Source: Bdellovibrionales bacterium
GTDB taxonomy: Bacteria; Bdellovibrionota; UBA2361; JAGRAS01
Assembly (NCBI GenBank): GCA_020434465.1
Contig: JAGRAS010000137.1
Coordinates: forward strand, 1-5,307
Length of the DNA stretch: 5,307 nucleotides
Reading direction: 5' to 3'
The position numbers and the translations under genes are program-made. The notes beneath the pieces are model-generated. The model was not told where the DNA came from, made no database searches, and saw only the letters and a list, made by a program, of their open reading frames with translations. Positions 1-5,210 of the stretch are shown here, piece after piece (positions within the stretch are counted from its first letter, which is position 1; each line of letters begins with the position of its first letter).

Positions 1-16
1 TGTTTTGTTTAAACTT

Positions 17-895
17 ATGAAAATCGGAATTATATCACAAGGCGTGCATATTTATAGCACCAGGAGAATAGTTGAGGCTGCTAAAGATCGCGGTCATGAA
101 GTCACGGTTTTTGATGCTAGAGATTGCGCTTTACATATCGAAAAGCAAAACCCAGATATCTATTATCTAAACCAAAAACTAGAAACATTTGATGCCGTGA
201 TACCGAGAATTGGATCTACTGCAGCAGAACAGATTCTAGCTGTTTTGCGACAGCTAGAACTTCAAGGTATTTATTCAATAAATTCTTCCTCTGCAATTTC
301 AATTGCCTCTGATAAACTGCGAACTCTTCAAATTCTATCAAAAAAAGAAATTGGCATACCTCTTTCTGGATTTGTTTATCAAAAAACTGACGCTGCTTCT
401 GCTATAAAACGAGTTGGTGGTGCACCTATTATTATAAAATTACTAGATGGAGCTGAGGGTAAAGGCGTAATCTTAGCTGAAAGTAACAAGACCGCACTTG
501 CTATAATTGACACTTTAAAATTTGCAAAAAAACAGACTCTACTTCAGCGCTTTGTCTCAGAGAGTAAAGGTTCTGACATCCGAGCTTTTGTTGTTGGGGA
601 TCAGGTAGTTGCAGCAATGAGGCGCAAGGCAATCGAAGGTGAATTTAGAAGTAATGTTCATCGAGGTGGAAGTACTGAACTTGTAAAAATTGATCAAAAC
701 TTCATCGACACTGCAATTCGCACTGCAAAAATTATTGGTCTTGAAGTTGCAGGTGTAGATATGCTTGAAACAGCTGAAGGGCCTCAAGTTTTAGAAATCA
801 ACGCATCTCCTGGGCTTGAAGGAATTGAAAAGTGTACTGGAGTTAATATTGCAGACTTGATAGTTCAGCACTTAGAAAAAAGAACTCCTTACTAG
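17..895 (+). CDS. rimK: RimK-type ribosomal protein S6--L-glutamate ligase (ATP-grasp)
   Basis: ATP-grasp ligase of the RimK family. In E. coli RimK adds glutamates to the C-terminus of ribosomal protein S6 in the cytoplasm and can also make poly-glutamate. The 292-residue product has the usual RimK length. Visible parts are an N-terminal domain opening MKIGIISQG with the family stretch VIPRIGS (61-67), then the ATP-grasp core: K100, K141 in IIIKLLDGAEGKG (138-150), the phosphate-binding glycines, DIRAFVVGDQVVAA (187-200), the RSNVHRGG segment (211-218), and the metal-binding D248, E260 and N262 within LEINASPGLEGIEK (259-272). These match the positions I recall for E. coli RimK. ATG at 17 is chosen because homologues begin MKI; an in-frame TTG at 5 would add four residues. 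No Shine-Dalgarno is visible in the 16 available upstream bases. It converges on the DUF971 gene with a 2-bp gap. All key residues are intact. The substrate (S6 or another acceptor) is inferred from family membership. Confidence 0.95.
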   Translation: MKIGIISQGVHIYSTRRIVEAAKDRGHEVTVFDARDCALHIEKQNPDIYYLNQKLETFDAVIPRIGSTAAEQILAVLRQLELQGIYSINSSSAISIASDKLRTLQILSKKEIGIPLSGFVYQKTDAASAIKRVGGAPIIIKLLDGAEGKGVILAESNKTALAIIDTLKFAKKQTLLQRFVSESKGSDIRAFVVGDQVVAAMRRKAIEGEFRSNVHRGGSTELVKIDQNFIDTAIRTAKIIGLEVAGVDMLETAEGPQVLEINASPGLEGIEKCTGVNIADLIVQHLEKRTPY

Positions 896-899
896 TTCT
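876..899 (-). terminator. Possible intrinsic terminator of the sufE-to-DUF971 operon
   Basis: Reading the minus strand just past the DUF971 stop codon (900-898), AGAACT (899-894) and AGTTCT (886-881) form a perfect 6-bp stem around a 7-nt loop. Six T residues follow directly (881-876, the first shared with the stem). An alternative 5-bp stem pairs AACTC (906-902) with GAGTT (887-883). The stem has only two G-C pairs, so efficiency is doubtful. It lies inside the last codons of rimK. The plus strand has no T run after the hairpin, so it would act only on the minus-strand transcript. Confidence 0.4.
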
Positions 900-1248
900 A
901 TGAGTTGCTATTTCTGCTTTCTCCTAGTTTTCTTAGAAAATCAAAAGTGTAGATCCCTGTATTATGCCCATCAGCCCACTCGATACCAATTGCATAATTT
1001 CCAATTCCCCATACTTTTTGTAAACTTAGCTCTTCTTTTGAACTAGCTTCAACGATCTTAAGTAAAGAAGGTTTATTTGAAATTGGTTTTTCATGGGAAG
1101 TGTCTCCTCGCTGAGCTTTACTGACAGCAGAAGGACAATTCTCTCTAAGCAATTTACTTGAAAGACAATCCTGTTTACCATCGTTCCAGGAGATTTCCAG
1201 TCCTGCTTCTCCTTGCCTAGCAATCTTTATTGGATAAAACTCATACAT
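898..1248 (-). CDS. DUF971 / gamma-butyrobetaine hydroxylase-like N-terminal domain protein
   Basis: Small stand-alone DUF971 protein of 116 residues, predicted cytoplasmic. The same fold is the N-terminal zinc-binding domain of gamma-butyrobetaine and trimethyllysine hydroxylases and is fused to Mrp/ApbC-type Fe-S carriers such as plant HCF101. The role of free-standing bacterial copies is not established. Family features seen are LEISWNDG (17-24), SKLLRENCPSA (31-41), the central GIGNYAIGIEW (81-91), and ADGHNTGIYTFDFLR (92-106). The usual zinc-site cysteine cluster (CPCAxC type) is reduced to C38, with serines at 40 and 43; H95 of the DGH motif is kept, so zinc binding as in the hydroxylases is unlikely. 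The ATG at 1248 lies inside the last codons of the UvrA-like gene (8-bp overlap, stop 1243-1241), with AAGG at 1261-1258 about 9 nt upstream, which suggests translational coupling. It is the last gene of the four-gene operon. Family assignment is confident; function is unknown. Confidence 0.85.
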   Translation of the reverse strand: MYEFYPIKIARQGEAGLEISWNDGKQDCLSSKLLRENCPSAVSKAQRGDTSHEKPISNKPSLLKIVEASSKEELSLQKVWGIGNYAIGIEWADGHNTGIYTFDFLRKLGESRNSNS

Positions 1249-3619
1249 CAGATTTAACCTTAATGTGATTTTTCATTCGATCAATTTCTAGTTTAACATA
1301 ATACGCTGCAGCAGCAATAATATCAGTATTATGATCGAGTAATAGCACAGTATTACCTTTTTCTACAATTTTCTGGAGCAACTTTAGTAAAACTGAAAGG
1401 TCTGCAAAGTGCAAACCAGTAGAAGGCTCATCAATAATAATAAAATGATCTCGAAGATTGGTTTTGGTTAAGTCTTTTACCAAGGAAATTCTTTGCTTCT
1501 CTCCACCAGAAAGAGTTCTCGTTGCTTGACCAAGCTTTAGATAAGCTAGACCTACATCCTCTAGTAATTCAAGTTTTTGCTGAATATTTGGAATTGCTAA
1601 AAAAACTTTAGCAGCCTCGGCTACTGACATAGCCATTACATCTTGAATAGAAAATCCTTTAAATTTAACTGCAGCAACTTCAGAGTTATACCTAGATCCA
1701 TTACAAAGCTCACAAGTTTTAAATACAGGAGCTAATAAATTCATCTCAATCTTTATTTCTCCATTTCCTTGACAGACAGAACATCTACTTTCTTTACTAT
1801 TATAACTAAACCTTGACTTATCCCAACCTCTAACTTTTGCATCAGGCAATTGTGAAAACATAGTCCTTATTGAATCAAAAAGATCAGCTACAGTTACCAA
1901 AGTAGATTTAACATTATCACCTACAATGCTTTCTTCAATAAACTTAGTTTGAATTATACTGTCTGCTCCTTTTACAACCCCGCCAAAATCAGATTGGAAT
2001 TTCTTCTTTGACAATAACGGAAAAATTATCTCTCTAGCCAATAAGGTTTTACCACTCCCAGAATCACCGGTAATTACACTTAAGGCATTTAATGGTACGC
2101 AAAAATCTGAAACAGTGTATCCCTTAACTTTAACAGAAGAAAAATTTACAAACTGACTTGTTTTACTAAGTTTCTCTGCTCTATGATTTATTTTTAAATC
2201 ATTTGCTAAGTACTTAGCTGTAAGACTACTTGTTTTTGACATACTAGAAATATCACCAGCAAAAATAAGGTTTCCACCAGAAGCTCCAGCACCAGGCCCA
2301 ATATCAACTATGTAATCAGCCGCGTTAATTACAGCCTTTTTATGATCAACAACAACTACAGTGTTACCCCTTACAACTAGTTCTTTTAGAGAATTTATAA
2401 CGAGATCAAGAGAATTCGGATCTAATGCTCTACTTGGTTCATCAAGAACGTACAAAAGACCACCAAAACGCTCGGTCATTTGCCGAGCAATTCTTAACCT
2501 CTGATATTCACCGCTTGACAGCTGTGACAATGGAAATTTTAGCGGTAAATATGATAAGTTCATTGAGTCAATAGCAGAAAGTTTTTTTAATATTTCAACA
2601 AGCAAAAAGCTTGCAGCCTCATCCAGTTTTTTTTCACGCTGCCAATCAGTTAAGATTTCAACTGCTTCTGAAATACTTTTTTGCATCAAATCTGAAAAGC
2701 AAACACCAAACATGGCAACGCTCATACCTTGCTGATTTAACCTAGTGCCCTTACAGGTTTTGCATTCATCTAAATTAAGCTCTCCTGTTCCTGAACAATC
2801 TAAGCAAACGCCCTTTGGAGATGAAAAAGATAAACTTTCGGGAGTTAAAGTTGAAAAAGTAATTCCACAAGTTTCGCAAAAGATTTTATCTGCAAAGTTT
2901 AATATTCTAGTAGTTTCTGTTAAATGAACCTCTACCTCGCCATTTGAGAGTTTGTAGGCAAGCTCAACTGCCTCAAAAACTCTTTGCCTTTCTGTTTTTT
3001 TTATTTTTACACGATCGATTACAACTTTGACATTTTTTGGGTTCAATTTCGTAATAGTTACAAAATCTTCATCGAGTAAAAAAGTCTCACCATCTAAAAT
3101 AACTCTTGTATAGCCCCTTGCAAGCAACTCTTTTAAGCTTAAATCACTCAAATTCACTGGGGCATAAATTTCAATTTTTGTATTTTCAGGAATTTGCATG
3201 ATAGCTGACAAAACTTGAGAAGCAGTATAAGCAGAAAGCTTAATATTTCTCTTGCGACACCAAAAAGAGCCTTCTTTAGCAAAAAGAACTTGTAAAAGTC
3301 TATAGGTATCACAAAAAGTCAGAATAGTTTCTTTATTAGTTTTTCTTTCAAAATTTTGAAAAAGGCCTATTGCAGGTAAAGTATCACTAATAAAGTCAAC
3401 ATTTGGTCTCGGAAGGCTTGTATGACCCATAGCAGAACTCAATGACAGATTCTCTAAATATCTACGATTTGCCTCTGCATATAAAGTTTCAATCGCTAAA
3501 CTAGTCTTTCCTGAACCACTAACTCCGGTAATTACAACTAATTTATTCAATGGTATTTTTAAACTAATAGATTTTAAGTTATTTTGCTTAGCTCCTCTGA
3601 TTTCAATGTGTTGCTGCAT
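1241..3619 (-). CDS. Compact, divergent UvrA-like ABC ATPase lacking the insertion domain
   Basis: Twin-ABC ATPase of the UvrA family; UvrA recognises DNA lesions in nucleotide excision repair. At 792 residues it is about 150 shorter than typical UvrA. NBD1 has Walker A GVSGSGKT (32-39), Q88, signature LSSGEYQR (367-374), Walker B VLDEPS (391-396) and H426. NBD2 has Walker A GDSGSGKT (518-525), signature LSGGEKQR (703-710), Walker B IIIDEPSTG (727-735) and H763. Zinc cysteines are C248/C251 with C272/C275, CKTC 286-289, and C613/C616 with C636/C639. A region matching the UvrB-binding domain (about 115-235) is recognisable, but its zinc module keeps only C121. The insertion domain normally between C275 and the CKTC-like motif is gone (10 residues remain). 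The C-terminus lacks the DLGPEGGxGGG tail. ATG at 3619 is preferred over an in-frame GTG at 3652, because homologues start at this point (IEIRGAKQNNLK) and AGGA lies 5 nt upstream. It is third in the operon, 10 bp after yidD. It is probably a specialised paralogue rather than the housekeeping UvrA; its actual DNA-repair role is unproven. Confidence 0.9.
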   Translation of the reverse strand: MQQHIEIRGAKQNNLKSISLKIPLNKLVVITGVSGSGKTSLAIETLYAEANRRYLENLSLSSAMGHTSLPRPNVDFISDTLPAIGLFQNFERKTNKETILTFCDTYRLLQVLFAKEGSFWCRKRNIKLSAYTASQVLSAIMQIPENTKIEIYAPVNLSDLSLKELLARGYTRVILDGETFLLDEDFVTITKLNPKNVKVVIDRVKIKKTERQRVFEAVELAYKLSNGEVEVHLTETTRILNFADKIFCETCGITFSTLTPESLSFSSPKGVCLDCSGTGELNLDECKTCKGTRLNQQGMSVAMFGVCFSDLMQKSISEAVEILTDWQREKKLDEAASFLLVEILKKLSAIDSMNLSYLPLKFPLSQLSSGEYQRLRIARQMTERFGGLLYVLDEPSRALDPNSLDLVINSLKELVVRGNTVVVVDHKKAVINAADYIVDIGPGAGASGGNLIFAGDISSMSKTSSLTAKYLANDLKINHRAEKLSKTSQFVNFSSVKVKGYTVSDFCVPLNALSVITGDSGSGKTLLAREIIFPLLSKKKFQSDFGGVVKGADSIIQTKFIEESIVGDNVKSTLVTVADLFDSIRTMFSQLPDAKVRGWDKSRFSYNSKESRCSVCQGNGEIKIEMNLLAPVFKTCELCNGSRYNSEVAAVKFKGFSIQDVMAMSVAEAAKVFLAIPNIQQKLELLEDVGLAYLKLGQATRTLSGGEKQRISLVKDLTKTNLRDHFIIIDEPSTGLHFADLSVLLKLLQKIVEKGNTVLLLDHNTDIIAAAAYYVKLEIDRMKNHIKVKSDV

Positions 3620-3624
3620 TTTTA

Positions 3625-3628
3625 TCCT
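3625..3628 (-). promoter_or_regulatory. Shine-Dalgarno deciding the UvrA-like start
   Basis: AGGA on the minus strand lies 5 nt before the ATG at 3619-3617, in the 10-bp gap after the yidD stop. It supports this ATG over the upstream in-frame GTG (3652), which would overlap yidD and add 11 residues with no family counterpart. Confidence 0.6.
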
Positions 3629-3629
3629 G

Positions 3630-3887
3630 CTAAGGAATAGGATCAAAGCCACCTGGATTTCCAGGATGACATTTGCAAAGACGTTTAAAAATTAACAACA
3701 AACCTGGAATTATTTTTTTTGATTTAAGACATTCTTCAGCATACTTTGAACAACTTGGATAAAATCTACAACCAGAAGAAGATCCAGAAAAACAATGTAT
3801 GACAGGTGAAATTAAGTGTTTATAAATCCAAAACACACTAGAAATTAAATTGATAAAAATACTGTTAATTAAATTAGCTTGGTTCAC
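3630..3887 (-). CDS. yidD: YidD family membrane protein insertion efficiency factor
   Basis: YidD is a small protein at the inner face of the cytoplasmic membrane that assists YidC/Sec-dependent insertion of membrane proteins. With the GTG start at 3887 the product has 85 residues, the length I recall for E. coli YidD. Seen are an amphipathic N-terminal helix (about 6-26), LISP (25-28), the hallmark CRFYPSCSKYAEE (40-52), and the C-terminal KCHPGNPGGFDPIP (72-85). The loop between SP and CRF is 11 residues, longer than in E. coli, as in some other lineages. The reading frame is also open to an ATG at 3935 (101 residues), but the extra 16 residues are wholly inside sufE and have no family counterpart. 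GGAG sits 4 nt before the GTG. With this start it overlaps sufE by 14 bp and ends 10 bp before the UvrA-like gene. It is not next to rpmH, rnpA or yidC, its usual neighbours. Family is near certain; the start is moderately sure. Confidence 0.92.
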   Translation of the reverse strand: MNQANLINSIFINLISSVFWIYKHLISPVIHCFSGSSSGCRFYPSCSKYAEECLKSKKIIPGLLLIFKRLCKCHPGNPGGFDPIP

Positions 3888-4290
3888 ACTGCTCCGCGTA
3901 ATTTCTAATTCTTGAATAAATTCTCGATAATGCATTTCTTCGATTAAAACTTAAGTGCTGAGTTATACCGAGTTCAGCTAAAAAATCTGGATTCAAAGAC
4001 ATGATTTCACTAGGCCTCAAACCACTATAAAACTCAGCTAACAATGCAGCAATTCCCTTTACTATTTTTGAATCTGAATCAACTCTAAACTTACATACTC
4101 CATTTTCTGAACTTGGATACAACCAGAGTTGAGCCTGACAGCCCTCAACTTTAAACAAATCTACTTTGTACTCGTCCTCTAAAGATGGGTGCTCCTGGCC
4201 TAACTCAATTAAATAAATCAACTTATCCTGAGGATCTGAAATTTCTGTAAGCTCCTCAACTAGTTCTTTTTTTCTTCGTTCAATTTCCAT
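3874..4290 (-). CDS. sufE: SufE family cysteine desulfuration protein
   Basis: SufE accepts persulfide sulfur from the SufS cysteine desulfurase, stimulates it, and passes the sulfur to the SufBCD scaffold for Fe-S cluster assembly in the cytoplasm. The 138-residue product matches the family's usual length. It shows the N-terminal helix LVEELTEISDPQDKLIYLIELG (10-31), the active-site loop KVEGCQAQLW (47-56) with the acceptor C51 at the same number as E. coli SufE, then DSDSKIVKGIAALLAEFYSG (71-90), the PSEI segment, and LGITQHLSFNRRNALSRI (106-123). A second cysteine (C66) and C135 are not family landmarks. ATG at 4290 has no good Shine-Dalgarno; GAGG lies about 22 nt upstream. No SufS, SufB, SufC or SufD gene is in the window, so SufE is apart from a suf operon here or the rest lies elsewhere. 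It is the first gene of the minus-strand operon and diverges from the ZIP gene. The CsdE subtype cannot be excluded. Confidence 0.94.
   Translation of the reverse strand: MEIERRKKELVEELTEISDPQDKLIYLIELGQEHPSLEDEYKVDLFKVEGCQAQLWLYPSSENGVCKFRVDSDSKIVKGIAALLAEFYSGLRPSEIMSLNPDFLAELGITQHLSFNRRNALSRIYSRIRNYAEQCEPS
3892..3895 (-). promoter_or_regulatory. Shine-Dalgarno-like GGAG supporting the GTG start of yidD
   Basis: GGAG (minus strand 3895-3892) lies inside the last codons of sufE, 4 nt before the GTG at 3887. The spacing is short, so it supports the internal start only moderately. The alternative ATG at 3935 has a weaker GAAG just upstream. Confidence 0.4.
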
Positions 4291-4300
4291 AAATGCACTA

Positions 4301-4327
4301 AATTTAAAACATCCTCTATCATGTCAG
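4301..4327 (-). promoter_or_regulatory. Weak candidate promoter for the sufE operon
   Basis: On the minus strand CTGACA (4327-4322) matches five of six bases of the sigma-70 -35 consensus. The best -10 is TAAATT (4306-4301), four of six matches, at a short 15-bp spacing. It would put the start of transcription only a few bases before the sufE ATG, which fits the lack of a good Shine-Dalgarno there. Inference only. Confidence 0.25.
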
Positions 4328-4330
4328 ACC

Positions 4331-4362
4331 TTTACCTGCAACTCAGCCCGATCTAGGATAAT
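4331..4362 (+). promoter_or_regulatory. Weak candidate promoter for the ZIP gene
   Basis: GATAAT (4357-4362) matches five of six bases of the -10 consensus. The nearest -35-like hexamer, TTTACC (4331-4336), is poor and at 20-bp spacing. If used, transcription would start about 4369, right at the left edge of the inverted repeat at 4370-4398, so a repressor there could block it or the repeat could fold at the 5' end of the mRNA. Confidence 0.3.
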
Positions 4363-4369
4363 GCACCTC

Positions 4370-4398
4370 TTATTGATTTGCAGGAGGCAAATCAATAA
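4370..4398. repeat. Perfect 12-bp inverted repeat upstream of the ZIP gene (operator or 5'UTR hairpin)
   Basis: TTATTGATTTGC (4370-4381) and GCAAATCAATAA (4387-4398) are perfect inverted repeats separated by AGGAG (4382-4386). The loop plus the first stem base reads AGGAGG, a full Shine-Dalgarno match, but the ZIP ATG is 37 nt further on and has its own AAGGGA. ATCAAT recurs at 4406-4411 and could compete for ATTGAT in the left arm. The symmetry fits either a dimeric regulator site or an mRNA hairpin. It does not look like the Zur boxes I know, and no T run follows, so it is not an intrinsic terminator. Confidence 0.7.
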
Positions 4399-4414
4399 CA
4401 AGCTTATCAATTCT

Positions 4415-4420
4415 AAGGGA
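4415..4420 (+). promoter_or_regulatory. Shine-Dalgarno of the ZIP gene
   Basis: AAGGGA ends 4 nt before the ATG at 4425 and supports that start. It lies just downstream of the inverted repeat whose loop carries a second, better but badly placed AGGAGG. Confidence 0.6.
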
Positions 4421-4424
4421 TTAT

Positions 4425-5210
4425 ATGGGGGATTTATACTTTGTTTGGTACTCATTTGTCGCTGGGCTTTTAGCCAGTGTCGCATGTGGTTTTGGTGCAA
4501 TTCCTTTATTTTTTAAAAAGCTTGATGTTAAAGAAAACATTGGTATTGGATATTCTTTTGCTGGCGGCCTTATGTTTGCCGCTTCAGTATACAACTTACT
4601 TCTTCCTGCATTAAGCTTAGGCGAAGCTAACGCTCTAAAATTAATCCCAGTTGTTAAAACCTTAATAGGACTACTCTTAGGCGCAGTTTTTACTGCTTTT
4701 GTACAAAAGTGGTTAAAGTCAAAAGATGAGTCAGATTCTCTTATTAATAGTTTAGGAGGTAAGACTGGTGCTTTAATTTTGATTGCGATGACATTTCATT
4801 CTATTCCTGAGGGTGTAGCAGTTGGTGTAGGTTTTGCTTCAGAGGTTCACAATGCCGCATATCATGATCTTGGATATTACATTGCGCTTGCAATTTCAAT
4901 CCATAATATACCAGAAGGCTTAGCAGTAGCTTTACCTCTTAGAGCAAGTGGTGCTTCAATTTTTAAGTGCTTTTTCTTCGCATTTCTAACCAGCCTGCCT
5001 CAAGCTATTGCAGCTGTGCCTGCAAGTCTCTTAGTATGGCTATTTGAACCATTAATGATACCTTTCTTTGGATTTGCCGCTGGAGCTATGATCTATCTAG
5101 TTGTTGTAGAACTTATTCCTGAAGGTTTAGAGCATAATAGCAGGGAAACGATAGCTAGTATGTTTATGTTTGGCTTCAGTTTAATGATTCTTGTTCAGGT
5201 AATACTATAG
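4425..5210 (+). CDS. ZIP family divalent metal transporter
   Basis: Inner-membrane ZIP permease that moves zinc or related divalent metals (iron, manganese) into the cytoplasm. The 261-residue product shows eight hydrophobic segments at about 7-29, 39-61, 73-96, 114-137, 150-171, 179-206, 209-231 and 242-261. Metal-site motifs are HSIPEG in TM4 (H125, E129), HNIPEG in TM5 (H160, N161, E164) and ELIPEG at the end of TM7 (E229, E233). TM6 has SLPQ with Q193 where ZupT-like proteins carry Glu; I recall SLPQ in a side branch of bacterial ZIPs. The TM3-TM4 loop (about 97-113) is short and has no histidines, unlike His-rich-loop members. The ATG has AAGGGA just upstream. The gene diverges from sufE across 134 bp containing a perfect inverted repeat, so it is probably regulated there. 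Its stop overlaps that of a convergent gene. Family is certain; the metal cannot be told from sequence, and the symbol zupT is not assigned. Confidence 0.92.
   Translation: MGDLYFVWYSFVAGLLASVACGFGAIPLFFKKLDVKENIGIGYSFAGGLMFAASVYNLLLPALSLGEANALKLIPVVKTLIGLLLGAVFTAFVQKWLKSKDESDSLINSLGGKTGALILIAMTFHSIPEGVAVGVGFASEVHNAAYHDLGYYIALAISIHNIPEGLAVALPLRASGASIFKCFFFAFLTSLPQAIAAVPASLLVWLFEPLMIPFFGFAAGAMIYLVVVELIPEGLEHNSRETIASMFMFGFSLMILVQVIL

Noticed and set aside
1..12. Possible end of an upstream plus-strand gene (TGT TTT GTT TAA)
   Set aside because: Four codons are too few to support a gene, although rimK is often preceded by a partner gene.
557..1223. Minus-strand open frames at 557-787 and 1026-1223
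   Set aside because: They lie inside rimK and the DUF971 gene in other frames, have no recognisable family features, and both host genes are clearly real.
2745..2927. Plus-strand 60-residue open frame inside the UvrA-like gene
   Set aside because: Antisense to the zinc-motif region of a well supported gene; composition looks like a shadow and there is no separate start signal.
2627..3720. A8 tracts on the coding strand (2634-2627 and 3002-2995 in the UvrA-like gene, 3720-3713 in yidD) as slippage sites or terminators
   Set aside because: All sit in Lys-rich coding stretches of an AT-rich genome, frames continue intact across them, and no hairpin precedes them.
898..4290. Reading the four-gene cluster as an anti-phage defence system
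   Set aside because: No nuclease, toxin, sensor or mobile-element signature is present; SufE and YidD are housekeeping families and base use matches the flanking genes by eye.
4292..4366. Direct repeat AATGCAC at 4292-4298 and 4360-4366
   Set aside because: Seven bases in a 134-bp AT-rich region; expected often enough by chance and not symmetrical.
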